From Pontibacter cellulosilyticus (GTDB lineage: Bacteria; Bacteroidota; Bacteroidia; Cytophagales; Hymenobacteraceae): a stretch of 64,000 nucleotides of DNA. The notes beneath the pieces were generated by a model. It did not search any database, was not told where the DNA came from, and was given only the letters and a program-made list of their open reading frames with translations. The position numbers were made by a program, and so were the translations under genes. The stretch covers positions 1-64,000 of the forward strand of contig NZ_JACRVF010000002.1 of assembly GCF_014306105.1 (NCBI RefSeq). Direction: 5' to 3'. Below are positions 1-8,451 of the stretch, piece after piece (positions within the stretch are counted from its first letter, which is position 1; every line of letters starts with the position of its first letter).

Positions 1-114
1 TGCCTTTGGCTCTTTTTCTGATCGTTGCCCGGCTTTAGTGGCCTTTGATGCCGCCCAGCCCCCTAAAAGCCTGAAAGACACGCCACTTTTAAATTCGTAA
101 ATTCACAATCACGG

Positions 115-187
115 TCAACTAGCGGCTATGCGTAAACATACGGTTATTAACACTATGTGCGAAGGTGAACTTGTATCTCGTTAGCTG
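115..187. repeat. attC-like cassette recombination site (isolated copy)
   Basis: The stretch begins TCAACTAGC and ends CGTTAGCTG, so its ends are imperfect inverted repeats like the outer boxes of integron attC sites. Positions 127-162 match 15761-15796 in 32 of 36 bases (shared start TATGCGTAAACATACG). The second copy sits at the edge of the cassette array in the island near 12-16 kb. No gene is visible in 1-114, so what this site belonged to lies left of the window. The attC label is an inference from symmetry and from the company kept by the second copy. Confidence 0.4.
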
Positions 188-403
188 TCTTTCGGCTTAG
201 GCAGCTTAAGTATACTACAAGATAAACAAAGTATAGTAGTTTTGCTATTCTTCAGGGTGGCTGTGTTTAAAAGGTTGTGTTATAGAGAGTAATATAGTAT
301 TTAAATGCAAATACAGAGGTTTGGGAGCTGAATATACATGGTGTCTGCAGCCCCAGGCTTTCTTAATGTATGCGTTATAACCAGAATATACTCGTTTATA
401 CAC

Positions 404-459
404 GTCTACAAACAAAAGCCCCTGCTAAGTATACTTGGCAGGGGCTTTTGTTTGTAGAC
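404..459. terminator. 22-bp perfect hairpin, probable bidirectional terminator
   Basis: Positions 404-425 and 438-459 are perfect reverse complements over 22 bases. The 12-base loop contains the palindrome AAGTATACTT (427-436), so the whole 56-nt unit can fold almost end to end. It lies 14 bases beyond the stop of the thioredoxin-like gene on the minus strand, with T-rich runs on the transcript side. Positions 188-403 show no gene or other signal. Confidence 0.75.
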
Positions 460-472
460 TTTATTTAGCGAA

Positions 473-1102
473 TTATGCTTGTCGCCACTTTATGGTGCAG
501 CCAATGGCTTTTGTGTTAGGCTGGCTAACGGTTTTTCCAGCTACCATCTCGTCGAGGGCTTCCTCAGCATACTTCTTCTCCACTTTAGAAGCGTCGCGGC
601 TATTATCGTCTATAGTGCCAATGTAGGCTACTTTATATTTGCCGTCTTTCTGCTTCTGTACAATATACAGGTGTGGTGTGCGGGTGGCGCCGTAAGCTTT
701 TGTTATCTCCTGGCTTTCGTCGTGCAGATAGGCAAACGGGAAGCTCTTCTCTTTGGCACGCTGCTGCATGTGGGTATAAGAGTCTTTTGGCGACACGTTT
801 ACATCATTCGGGTTAATAGCAATAACCGGGTAGCCTTTAGGTGCATACTTTTTATGCAGGTCTATGATGCGGTCTTCGTATGCTACAGAGTAGGGGCAGG
901 TGTTGCAGGTAAAGGTAACGATAAAGCCCTTGGCATCTTTGTAGTCGGCCATGGATACCATTTTGCCGTCTACGTTCTTCAGTTTAAAGTCGCGGGCAGT
1001 GTCGCCAACCTGGTAACCGTTGTCGGCAGGAGCAGCTGCCAGAAGTACGCCCACAAACAGCAGGCAGATAAAGTACACGAAAGGTAGTTTAGACTTTCTC
1101 AT
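473..1102 (-). CDS. Thioredoxin-like (AhpC/TSA, peroxiredoxin-like) secreted protein
   Basis: A 209-residue protein with an N-terminal hydrophobic segment (about residues 8-24) that looks like a signal peptide or membrane anchor, followed by a redoxin fold. The motif TFTCNTCPYS places a CxxC pair at Cys66 and Cys69 after the first beta strand, as in the thioredoxin-family PRX-like-1 group, which often annotates as thioredoxin family protein in Bacteroidota. A TPHLYIV segment supplies the usual cis-proline. It lies 11 bases downstream of a second thioredoxin-like gene, so the two are probably one operon handling periplasmic thiol-disulfide or peroxide chemistry. The exact substrate cannot be read from the sequence. 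Confidence 0.85.
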   Translation of the reverse strand: MRKSKLPFVYFICLLFVGVLLAAAPADNGYQVGDTARDFKLKNVDGKMVSMADYKDAKGFIVTFTCNTCPYSVAYEDRIIDLHKKYAPKGYPVIAINPNDVNVSPKDSYTHMQQRAKEKSFPFAYLHDESQEITKAYGATRTPHLYIVQKQKDGKYKVAYIGTIDDNSRDASKVEKKYAEEALDEMVAGKTVSQPNTKAIGCTIKWRQA

Positions 1103-1113
1103 AGAGGTTAAGG

Positions 1114-1614
1114 TTATGGTTTATACTTAGTGATCAGTTTCTGCAATTCTTCCTGCGATAGCTCCTTCTCTACAAACTCGTACTGCTTACGCTTGTTGTT
1201 GAACACTATGGTGGCAGGTATAGCCCCACTCCACTTCGGCTCCAGCTTATCTATCCAGGTGTTGGCATCTACTTCATCGAGCAGCATCACATCAGACTTT
1301 AGACTACGTTTCTTCACAAAGGGTTTAACGCGGGTGTTCAGGTCTTCGGCGTGGTCCATACTTACCAGAATTACACGCACGGGCTTGTTTTTGTATTGCT
1401 CGGTAAGCGCCTCAAAGTATGGCATCTCTTTAATGCAGGGTTTGCACCACGTGGCCCAGAAATTTACCACATACAGGGTATCATGGGGGGCGTTGCGAAT
1501 CTTTTGCAGATCGTTATACTTTATCACCTTCACCTCCTGGGCAAAGGCAGGTGCAAGGGCAAGTATAAATAGTGCTGTGGCGGCTGTCAGTTTTTTTATA
1601 AAAGTGAAGTTCAT
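1114..1614 (-). CDS. TlpA-like periplasmic thioredoxin
   Basis: A 166-residue protein with a clear signal peptide (cleavage expected after AFA, near residue 25) and a thioredoxin fold. The active site is WCKPC (Cys57, Cys60), preceded by VVNFWAT as in TlpA/ResA proteins, and the cis-proline is in GAIPATIV. Proteins of this type reduce disulfides or support cytochrome c maturation in the periplasm. It is first in the minus-strand pair with the redoxin gene that follows 11 bases later. Two linked exported thioredoxins suggest a shared redox task, but no cytochrome maturation gene lies nearby. Confidence 0.87.
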   Translation of the reverse strand: MNFTFIKKLTAATALFILALAPAFAQEVKVIKYNDLQKIRNAPHDTLYVVNFWATWCKPCIKEMPYFEALTEQYKNKPVRVILVSMDHAEDLNTRVKPFVKKRSLKSDVMLLDEVDANTWIDKLEPKWSGAIPATIVFNNKRKQYEFVEKELSQEELQKLITKYKP

Positions 1615-1724
1615 GCTTATAAAACGAAGATTAGGCTAAGGCTATTGCTTATACGATACTTTAACAATTTAGCTTTTAGTTCGTTATTGTAAAAACAAAT
1701 TTTAACCTATAAACAAACTTAAAC

Positions 1725-2282
1725 ATGGGTAATACATTAGAAGGAAAGAAGATTGCTATACTAGTGGAAGAGGGATTTGAGCAGGTAGAACTTACTGAGC
1801 CGCTAAAGGCGCTGAAAGAGGCAGGTGCCGAAGCGCATATTATCTCCCCGAATAAAAACAGCGAAATAAAAGCCTGGAACCGCACCGAGTGGGGTGATAA
1901 GTTTACAGTTTATAAGAAACTGAGCGAGGTAAATGCCGATGATTACAACGGGCTGGTATTGCCAGGCGGCGTAATGAACCCCGACAAGCTGCGCACAAAC
2001 AAAGATGCCGTTAGCTTCGTGGATAAGTTTATGACATCAGGAAAACCGGTAGCAGCCATATGCCACGCCCCCTGGACACTGATAGAAACAGGCAAGGTAA
2101 AAGGCAAAAAAATGACCAGCTACCATACTTTAAAAACCGACCTAAAAAATGCCGGCGCTGAATGGGTAGACGAGGAAGTAGTGGTGGATAACGGATTAGT
2201 AACTAGCCGCAACCCCGACGATATACCTGCCTTTAACAAGAAGATGATAGAAGAGTTTGCTGAGGGCAGGCACGACAGGTAA
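1725..2282 (+). CDS. DJ-1/PfpI family protein (YhbO/PfpI type)
   Basis: A 185-residue cytosolic protein of the PfpI/YhbO branch of the DJ-1 superfamily, matching the usual length. The nucleophile elbow is AAICHAPW with Cys113 followed by His114. The acidic partner lies in the conserved EEGFEQVELTEP segment near the N-terminus, and the LPGGVMNPD loop is typical. Relatives act as stress chaperones, peptidases or protein/nucleotide deglycases; which applies here is unknown. The gene stands alone between minus-strand neighbours and ends 27 bases before a strong hairpin terminator. Confidence 0.9.
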   Translation: MGNTLEGKKIAILVEEGFEQVELTEPLKALKEAGAEAHIISPNKNSEIKAWNRTEWGDKFTVYKKLSEVNADDYNGLVLPGGVMNPDKLRTNKDAVSFVDKFMTSGKPVAAICHAPWTLIETGKVKGKKMTSYHTLKTDLKNAGAEWVDEEVVVDNGLVTSRNPDDIPAFNKKMIEEFAEGRHDR

Positions 2283-2308
2283 AATCTCATCAGCTATACT
2301 TCACCAAG

Positions 2309-2344
2309 AGCCGCACTTTATACTTTAAGGTGCGGCTTTTTTAT
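2309..2344 (+). terminator. Rho-independent terminator after pfpI-like gene
   Basis: AGCCGCAC (2309-2316) pairs with GTGCGGCT (2330-2337), followed by a T run. The loop carries TATACTT, the half-site of the abundant genomic word. Beyond it, 2345-2462 holds no gene; 2392-2460 contains a GAGAGATCTC palindrome that may be part of an intergenic repeat, but no second copy is seen here. Confidence 0.8.
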
Positions 2345-2462
2345 TGTCAGGATTTTAAGATGAGCAGGATTGCCTTAGGAAGAGGTTATTTACTGTCATC
2401 TTGAATACTCTTGAGGCGAGAGCCGAAGAGAGCCAGCGGAACTGTGAGAGATCTCTTTAGGA

Positions 2463-3008
2463 TCAGGGTATTAACCTAAAGAAATCCGAGGCTAAATTCT
2501 CCAGCATCACCACCAGCACTACATCCAGCAGCAGCAGGAAAAAGCCCTGCAAAAAGATAGACCTGCCCCAGCCCATTAATCGCTCCGGCCTTAAGTGTGC
2601 CGTTTGGGAGCGTTGTTTCAGGTAAGCCCCCAACAACAGGTAAGCTACATCTAAGCCCACGTTCAGGTACAACACCTTTTTATACCACACATGTTGTTGT
2701 ATACTTTCCACCACATCCATAGCCGCCTCGTTCAGCGATATAATGTTGTGTAGGGCAATGCCGGCAATGATCAGGTTCACGATGTTCCAGTACAGGTTCA
2801 TCTGGTAGAAATACTTAGGAGAGCGGGTAGTGGTGGTTAACTTAAAGCTTGCCAGTAGGATGTTCAGGATTGCCCAGCCGCCAAGCACCAGCATGCCCAC
2901 CCGAAGTATACTTTTCTGCTCCAGGTTTACAGTTGCCAGTGCGCCGGTTTGTGCCTGCGCAGCTAAGGCAAGCAACAGCAACGGCAGCAAGCAGAGGTAT
3001 TTTCTCAT
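2463..3008 (-). CDS. Conserved membrane protein (DUF6992-like), unknown function
   Basis: A 181-residue protein with a signal-peptide-like N-terminus (LLPLLLLALAAQAQ) followed by about four membrane segments: residues 37-54, 72-90, 110-128 and 152-170. Several lysine/arginine-rich turns lie between them. Segment spacing and the GGWAILNILLASF opening recall a Bacteroidota-only family of small membrane proteins (DUF6992), which I name from memory with moderate confidence. No catalytic motif is visible. It is a single minus-strand gene followed by the YceI-like gene after a 90-base gap, so co-transcription is possible but not evident. Confidence 0.7.
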   Translation of the reverse strand: MRKYLCLLPLLLLALAAQAQTGALATVNLEQKSILRVGMLVLGGWAILNILLASFKLTTTTRSPKYFYQMNLYWNIVNLIIAGIALHNIISLNEAAMDVVESIQQHVWYKKVLYLNVGLDVAYLLLGAYLKQRSQTAHLRPERLMGWGRSIFLQGFFLLLLDVVLVVMLENLASDFFRLIP

Positions 3009-3098
3009 TCTTTATACTTTGTTGTTTAGGGCTTGAAACGAACTTTATGCGTGTTTAGCATAAAACCCGTGCAAAAGAGCAAAGTATAGGGTGGCTTT

Positions 3099-3842
3099 TT
3101 AAGGCTGGTTTGCCTGTGGTTTGGCTACAATATCAAACCCAATGTTTACTTCCGGCCGGATGGTCTGGTCGCCAAGCGATTTGTCGGAGCGGTACACCAG
3201 GCCCCACTGGGTGCGGTCTATGTTAAAGTTGGCTTTGGCTTTGAGCAGGCTGTCTTCCAGAGTAACTTTAGCCGGAAATGTAATGCTTTTTGTCTGGTCT
3301 TTGATCGTAAGGTTGCCGGTGATAAAGTGTGTTGGTTTCTTTACGCGCAGGGCATCGTCGGAGGTAGGTCTGGCAGCTGGCTGTTTTACAAGTGTGCTGT
3401 CGTAGGGGGCAATGCCAGTCAAATCGAACCTAGCGGTGTTATACTTCTCCACGTCAAAAAAATCAGCAGACCGGAGGTGTTTGGTAAGTTTGGCGTTGCC
3501 GTTCTCGTCTATGCTTTTGTCGTCGGAGCGCAACAAGGTCATGTCTATCATAATGGTGCCGCTAGTAAGCAGGCTGTCGTCCATGTGCAGTTCGCCCTCT
3601 TTTATTTTAAAGATGCCGTTGTGGCGGCCTGTCATCTTAGCGCCGATCCAGGTTAGCTGGCTTTTAGCGGTATCAATGGCATAGGTAACAGAGGGAGCCG
3701 CAGTAATGTTTTTAGGAGCAATAGCTTCGCCGATCAGGGCTTCGTCTGTTTTAACAGATGTGTCGCAGGCGGTAAGGGCTGTAAAGCTGAAGAGCACAGT
3801 AAAAAGACAGTACTTTAATATGTTCAGGTGGTTTGGACTCAT
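3099..3842 (-). CDS. YceI-like family lipoprotein
   Basis: With the start at 3842 the protein has 247 residues and a classic lipoprotein signal ending in LTAC, so it should be lipid-anchored at the cell envelope. An upstream in-frame start at 3866 would add eight hydrophilic residues before the signal and is less likely. The mature part has the YceI layout: YAIDTAKSQLTWIGAKM, repeated beta strands, HLRSADFFDVEKYNTARF, and a DRTQWGLVYRS strand near the end. YceI barrels bind isoprenoid or other lipid chains. The PTSDDALRVKKP insert between strands is larger than in short YceI proteins. Confidence 0.87.
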   Translation of the reverse strand: MSPNHLNILKYCLFTVLFSFTALTACDTSVKTDEALIGEAIAPKNITAAPSVTYAIDTAKSQLTWIGAKMTGRHNGIFKIKEGELHMDDSLLTSGTIMIDMTLLRSDDKSIDENGNAKLTKHLRSADFFDVEKYNTARFDLTGIAPYDSTLVKQPAARPTSDDALRVKKPTHFITGNLTIKDQTKSITFPAKVTLEDSLLKAKANFNIDRTQWGLVYRSDKSLGDQTIRPEVNIGFDIVAKPQANQP

Positions 3843-3965
3843 ATAATTATGGGTTTTACAGGCCATGCCAGGCCATATGCGCCTGCATATAGTACGCTAT
3901 TACGGTTTAAAACGATATTTAGAGCCTTTTAGTACCCTTAAGCAACAAGTACACTTGGTGTTACA

Positions 3966-4601
3966 TCAGAAGATGCCGATGCCTAAGTATACTTCTATGG
4001 CCCCTGCTTTTATGTCTTGGTTCACGTCTCGCCCAGCCTTATCGGTTTTGATCAGGTCTGCCAGCCCGAGGCTGTAGCGGGCACCTAGCCTGAAGCGGCT
4101 TATGCGACCTTCAAACCCTGCGGCCACACCATAATCAAAGGTATTGTAACGCTCCAGGTTTACCTCTTTATCTTCTTCATGTGCCTGTATCATAGTGGAA
4201 ACCTGTGGGCCCAAGTGTATGCTCACGTTGTCGGTTAAGTTGAAAACTGCCAGGATAGGCACCTCTATGTAATCGAACCTGAAGGTAGAGTCGTTGCGCT
4301 CATAGCCTCTGCGGGAGTAAAGCGCTTCTGGCTGTATAGAGAAAAAGTCGCTAAGCGGAAACTGTAAGAACAGCCCGGCATGCCATGTGGTATACCTGTC
4401 TATGTTGCCCAGCAGGTCTTTGTCGCTTCCGTTTATCTCGGCAAAGTTAACACCACCTTTTATACCAAATCCGCCATTTGGTCCGCTTAGTCCGCTTAGC
4501 ATATTATGGTCTTGCTGTTGGGCAGTAGGTCCTCCGCCTTCCTGTGCCTGGGCCGCGAAAGTATATAAGAGTAAGAACAGTGCGGTAAGTAGTTTTTTCA
4601 T
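3966..4601 (-). CDS. PorT-family outer-membrane beta-barrel protein
   Basis: A 211-residue protein with a signal peptide (cleavage near AAQA, residue 19) and alternating amphipathic strands, ending in an aromatic residue (GIGIF) as barrel proteins do. The order FGIKGGVNFAEI, HAGLFLQFPLSDFFSIQPEALYSRRG and the DYGVAAGFEGRI strand fits the outer-membrane beta-barrel domain common in Bacteroidota (PorT family). Such proteins are usually eight-stranded and of unknown function; some belong to type IX secretion. There is no operon partner: its 5' side faces the long AT-rich region with the DnaA-box cluster. Confidence 0.85.
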   Translation of the reverse strand: MKKLLTALFLLLYTFAAQAQEGGGPTAQQQDHNMLSGLSGPNGGFGIKGGVNFAEINGSDKDLLGNIDRYTTWHAGLFLQFPLSDFFSIQPEALYSRRGYERNDSTFRFDYIEVPILAVFNLTDNVSIHLGPQVSTMIQAHEEDKEVNLERYNTFDYGVAAGFEGRISRFRLGARYSLGLADLIKTDKAGRDVNQDIKAGAIEVYLGIGIF

Positions 4602-4883
4602 AGTATAGCTTCTTATTAAGGTTTATAAGCAGGTATAGCTTATACCTGATACACCATATACTCTGATAGTTACCTATAAAGTTGCACAACGTGTAAAAGC
4701 TGTTCCGGAAACGAAATAACGCTCCACAGATACGGCACCGCTTTGCATGGTTAAGGCTTAAAGAGTTTAAGAAAGTCCGGGTAAATTTTTTAGCAATCGA
4801 AACCTGTAAAGTATACTTTTTGACCTGATAATATGAAATTGTTAAGAATTGTTGTGTCGCTTTACATAGATTTAACAGCAAAT

Positions 4884-4984
4884 GGTGGATAACTTTTGTT
4901 AATAAACATAGTTATCCACATTTATCCACAACTAAAGTTATTGATACTGATGCAAGGGAGAGGCTGTGTAAAAGGTTATCCACT
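4884..4984. other. Cluster of four DnaA-box-like 9-mers; candidate oriC
   Basis: The gap 4602-5087 holds no credible gene and is AT-rich. Two perfect TTATCCACA boxes lie at 4912-4920 and 4922-4930, only one base apart. TTATCCACT (4976-4984) and, on the other strand, TTATCCACC (complement of 4884-4892) each differ from the consensus at one base. The stretch 4790-4880 upstream is AT-rich enough to be an unwinding element and contains one AAGTATACTT palindrome (4809-4818). A cluster this tight is unexpected by chance. dnaA is not in the window, which is common for Bacteroidota origins. Strand bias of flanking genes is weak, so this remains a candidate. Confidence 0.5.
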
Positions 4985-5075
4985 TTGCACTTTTCTGTTG
5001 CTAAACAGCTTAGCTTTTGCACACTTTTGTAGAGGCGCAGGCGCTAAGTATAAACCTGCACTGCCGGATAATTGT

Positions 5076-5083
5076 TAGCTTTG
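5076..5083 (+). promoter_or_regulatory. Bacteroidota -7 box (TAGCTTTG), close to the start codon
   Basis: TAGCTTTG fits TAnnTTTG and ends four bases before the ATG at 5088. If used, transcription would start at or next to the start codon, giving a leaderless message. No convincing -33 TTG partner is visible. Confidence 0.4.
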
Positions 5084-5087
5084 TGTT

Positions 5088-5990
5088 ATGCTAAAAATTG
5101 CCTGGTCAGAGATATTTGCGCACAGCCTGCCAGAGGGGCACCGCTTCCCGATGGCGAAGTATGATTTGCTTCCCGAGCAACTGCTCTACGAGGGCACCAT
5201 TACCAGTGCCAACCTGTTTGAGCCGCAGCCCTTAGCCGAGCAATTTATACTTGATACCCACGACGCAGATTACTGGCACCGGCTAAAGCACCTGCAACTA
5301 ACCCCGTCTGAAATCCGCAAAACAGGCTTTCCGTTGTCTGAGGAGTTGGTAAACCGCGAGGTGGTTATCATGAACGGTACCTTGCAGGCGGCATTGTTTG
5401 CGCTGCAGTATGGAGTAGGCATGAACATAACTGGCGGCACGCACCATGCTTTTACCAACAGGGGAGAGGGCTTTTGCCTGCTAAACGACATCGCCATTGC
5501 CGCCAATTACCTGCTCAAGTATGAAAATATAAACAGGATTTTGGTAGTTGATCTGGATGTGCACCAGGGTAATGGTACGGCACAGATTTTCGAACACGAG
5601 CCACGTGTGTTCACCTTCAGCATGCACGGTGGCCACAATTATCCCTTCCATAAAGAAAAATCAGATCTGGATGTGCCTTTGGCCGAGGGAACAGACGACA
5701 AAACATACCTGAGTTTGCTGCAGCATCACTTGCCTCGCTTGCTAGACAAGCATGAACCGGAGTTTGTGTTTTTTCAGTCGGGGGTAGATGTGCTGGCGAC
5801 AGACAAACTAGGAAAGTTGGGTATGAGCATAGCCGGCTGCAAAGAGCGCGATCGCATAGTGCTGGAGCTGTGCCATCGCCATAAATTACCGGTGGCTATA
5901 AGTATGGGAGGCGGCTACTCCAAACAAATTGCCCACATCGTAGAAGCCCACGCCAACACGTTCAGGTTAGCTCAGCAAGTATACTTTTAG
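5088..5990 (+). CDS. Histone-deacetylase-family protein (AcuC/HdaH-like deacetylase)
   Basis: A 300-residue zinc-dependent deacetylase of the class I/AcuC superfamily. The paired active-site histidines are in GGTHHA (His119, His120). Metal ligands are Asp155-x-Asp157-x-His159 in VVDLDVHQGNGT, with Asp234 in FQSGVDVL, and the glycine-rich SMGGGYS loop closes the pocket. Length matches bacterial single-domain members. Known relatives remove acetyl groups from lysines, acetylated polyamines or acetoin-pathway enzymes; the substrate here is not determined. The gene is alone on the plus strand, immediately after the DnaA-box region, and its last codons lie in an AAGTATACTT word (5977-5986). Confidence 0.9.
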   Translation: MLKIAWSEIFAHSLPEGHRFPMAKYDLLPEQLLYEGTITSANLFEPQPLAEQFILDTHDADYWHRLKHLQLTPSEIRKTGFPLSEELVNREVVIMNGTLQAALFALQYGVGMNITGGTHHAFTNRGEGFCLLNDIAIAANYLLKYENINRILVVDLDVHQGNGTAQIFEHEPRVFTFSMHGGHNYPFHKEKSDLDVPLAEGTDDKTYLSLLQHHLPRLLDKHEPEFVFFQSGVDVLATDKLGKLGMSIAGCKERDRIVLELCHRHKLPVAISMGGGYSKQIAHIVEAHANTFRLAQQVYF

Positions 5991-6100
5991 GAGGTAAGAG
6001 TTTTGAATAAGTGATTGAATGAATTATGCAGGTGTTCATTCTGCCTGTCTTTTCTGCTCCTGGAAATCCTGATTCAAAAATCAGACAACCAATAACCGAA

Positions 6101-6307
6101 TTACTCCCTAGTTTTGAGTTTATCGTCGTCGCGTTTGCGGCCGGGTATGATGCTGCGGAGCATAATGTAGATCACCGGTGCTAGGGCCAGCACAAGTATA
6201 ACATACAGCACCAGCTTCAGTGCCTTCACAAAAAGAGAGATCACCACAGCTGATATCGCAATTGAAACTATGAACAGGAGCCAGAACCTGATATTGTCTT
6301 TTGTCAT
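6101..6307 (-). CDS. Small two-helix membrane protein
   Basis: A 68-residue protein with two predicted membrane helices (about residues 8-28 and 32-52) and a basic, charged tail (PGRKRDDDKLKTRE), so both ends should face the cytoplasm. I do not recognise the family. The strong hydrophobic pattern and good start region suggest it is real. The gap of about 146 bases to the methyltransferase gene upstream makes an operon link uncertain. Confidence 0.6.
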   Translation of the reverse strand: MTKDNIRFWLLFIVSIAISAVVISLFVKALKLVLYVILVLALAPVIYIMLRSIIPGRKRDDDKLKTRE

Positions 6308-6453
6308 ACTTAGCTATACCTTAAAAGCTATGGATAAGTTGATTTTGACTGGAGAATGAACTGAGCTTATAGATGATGAGTGAAAGAGTAGTTGCTAAAA
6401 GTTTTCCTTTGAAGAGGTTAGGAAGATGAACGGCAACCAGAGCAAATAACCAG

Positions 6454-7152
6454 CTATACTTTCTCTAGTACCAGCTGCCATCTGAATGCCCACATCCATT
6501 TCAGGCTATACTTGTCGATGCCTGCCTGCTCCACTAAATGCTCCAACTCCTCGCGTTTAAAAGCTCGCCACACTGAAAGCGGCGCATCGTTCTTCACAAG
6601 CCTTGAGCCAGAAAAAGCGGACGTGATATATTTGATAGAATAGTAGGCCAGCCAATGCCGGTGCAGGTCGTTGATAATAACGGCCATACTTGCCTGCTGA
6701 TAGAGTTGCCGGAACAGCCGCACGAGCTGCTCATCAGTAAAATGATGGCAAAACAGGCTGCATACGATCACATCATACTGCTGCGCTGCAAATGCCTCCG
6801 AGAAAACATCATACTGGGCTACACTTATCTCCGGGAAATCGGCGCAGTGACTGCGGGCATACTGCACCATAAAGTCGTTGGCGTCTATTCCCTCCAAATC
6901 AACTTTTATACTTCTACGCCTGGCCCACTTAGCTATACTTTTCAACGTGTCGCCGCCGCCGCAGCCAATATCAGCAATGCGTAACGTGTAATTTTCTGGT
7001 AGCTGCAGTTTATCCAACGCATCCAATACCACTTTATGCCCACCCAACCAGTTATTGATAACCTCCAGCTCCGTCAGGTTACGGCGCAGTTCCTCACCGG
7101 ATAGGGTCAGGTCGTCCATCAGTTCCAGCTCATTAGACCTATACTTTAGCAT
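6454..7152 (-). CDS. SAM-dependent methyltransferase of the type III PKS cluster (SrsB-like)
   Basis: A 232-residue class I methyltransferase. The SAM-binding motif I is DIGCGGGD (residues 61-68), an acidic residue after the second strand is in EGIDANDFM, and a further motif lies in YDVIVCSLFCHHF. Its start overlaps the end of the polyketide synthase gene by 14 bases, so translation is probably coupled. In Streptomyces the srs operon pairs a type III PKS with a methyltransferase and a flavoprotein that methylate and hydroxylate the alkylresorcinol. The same trio here suggests O-methylation of a phenolic lipid or pyrone; that product is an inference. Confidence 0.85.
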   Translation of the reverse strand: MLKYRSNELELMDDLTLSGEELRRNLTELEVINNWLGGHKVVLDALDKLQLPENYTLRIADIGCGGGDTLKSIAKWARRRSIKVDLEGIDANDFMVQYARSHCADFPEISVAQYDVFSEAFAAQQYDVIVCSLFCHHFTDEQLVRLFRQLYQQASMAVIINDLHRHWLAYYSIKYITSAFSGSRLVKNDAPLSVWRAFKREELEHLVEQAGIDKYSLKWMWAFRWQLVLEKV

Positions 7153-8251
7153 AGTGCACCTTTAGCAGCATAGATTCTAGGGTAAGGCCAGGGCCGAAAG
7201 CGAAGCTGAGCACAGGCTCGTTCTGCTCTTTTGGAGTTAAGTTTTGCATCAGGGCCTTCAGTACAAACAGCACCGTTGCCGACGACATATTACCGAAATC
7301 GCGCAGCACCTGGTAAGCAAAGCGGTTGTCGTCTCGGGTCATACCTAATTCCTGCTCAATCACTTCCAGAATGCGTCTGCCGCCAGGGTGTATGGCAAAA
7401 AGATTTATTTCTGAAATAGTTGTTTTGAGCCCCTGCAACAGCCGCTCCGTCAGTTCTTTTATTCCTTTTTTGATGAGATCGGGCACGTAAGAGGAGAGGG
7501 TCATCTCAAAGCCGGTATCGCCGATGTGCCAGGCCATATCGCTTTTTCCGGCAGGAGCCAGGTCGCAGTGGAAAGACTGCAGCTCCAAGCACACTTCCTT
7601 GCAAGGTAAACCCTGCATCAGCACGGCTGCGGCGCCGTCGCCGAACAAAGCATTGGATAGCAGGTGATCAGGCTCGTCGTGTTTCTGAAAATGGATGGTA
7701 CAGATCTCTGTGCATACCAGCATCACTTTTGCCTCCGGGTTGGCTCTGCAAATAGAATCGGCAAGTTTGATGGCGTTAAAGGCGGCATAGCAGCCCATAA
7801 AATTTACGGCAGTGCGCTGTACACAAGAAGATAGTTGTAGCCGCTCTACCAGGTCTATGTCCAGGCCGGGGGCGTACATGCCGGTGCAACTAACCGTAAT
7901 CAGGTGCGTGAGGTCCTGCATGGCAACAGAAGATTGCTCCAGGCACTGGCGTATTGCTTCCTCCGATAGGTTAACGGCATGCTTCCGATACATCTCCATG
8001 CGCTGCTGCACGGTTGGGAAGGGCTCCAGTGTTGGGGTGTTAGGGTAAAAGGTAAACTCTCCGTTGCGGCGGGTATAATCCTCCAATACGCTGTAGCGCT
8101 GGCCTATACCAGATACTCTGTAAAGTGCCTTTAGTTTTCGTGTTTCCTGCTCGTTAAATTGCAGCGCCTCGGCCATAAAATCAGCTACCTGCATCTGAGG
8201 TATTTTGTGGGGTGGGTTGGCAGTGCCTATGGCGCAAATGTAGCTCTTCAT
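7139..8251 (-). CDS. Type III polyketide synthase (chalcone/alkylresorcinol synthase-like)
   Basis: A 370-residue type III polyketide synthase of normal family length. The catalytic triad can be read: Cys154 in NFMGCYAAFNA, His288 in FAIHPGGRRIL and Asn321 in FGNMSSATVLF. The C-terminal FAFGPGLTLE loop is the chalcone-synthase GFGPG-type motif. Such enzymes extend a fatty or aromatic starter with malonyl-CoA and cyclise it to resorcinols or pyrones. The coupled methyltransferase and the flavoprotein upstream resemble the srsABC/bps phenolic-lipid genes. A 200-base gap (8252-8451) separates it from the flavoprotein, so it may have its own promoter. Confidence 0.93.
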   Translation of the reverse strand: MKSYICAIGTANPPHKIPQMQVADFMAEALQFNEQETRKLKALYRVSGIGQRYSVLEDYTRRNGEFTFYPNTPTLEPFPTVQQRMEMYRKHAVNLSEEAIRQCLEQSSVAMQDLTHLITVSCTGMYAPGLDIDLVERLQLSSCVQRTAVNFMGCYAAFNAIKLADSICRANPEAKVMLVCTEICTIHFQKHDEPDHLLSNALFGDGAAAVLMQGLPCKEVCLELQSFHCDLAPAGKSDMAWHIGDTGFEMTLSSYVPDLIKKGIKELTERLLQGLKTTISEINLFAIHPGGRRILEVIEQELGMTRDDNRFAYQVLRDFGNMSSATVLFVLKALMQNLTPKEQNEPVLSFAFGPGLTLESMLLKVHYAKV

Positions 8252-8451
8252 GTTTGTGTCGTTTTCGCGTTCTGTTTATCGGCAGGGAAGTATAAGCTCT
8301 GGCTGATATGCTTACGTGTATAAGCCGATTAAGAGACCAAATGTTTAAAGTAGGCAAGCAAGCCAGAAGCATTAACGGCTCTTTCGCTTAAAAGCACCAA
8401 AACAGAACATGCCATTAAGTACGCAAGCAAACCTGTATTAGATGTATTCGG

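Noticed and set aside
479..1087. A 202-codon open frame on the plus strand opposite the redoxin gene
   Set aside because: It is antisense to a gene with clear motifs, and its translation has no family pattern; many such antisense frames recur across the window and were left out.
4504..4881. A 125-codon minus-strand frame across the DnaA-box region
   Set aside because: It starts in non-coding AT-rich DNA, overlaps the barrel gene out of frame, and has cysteine/phenylalanine-rich composition unlike a protein.
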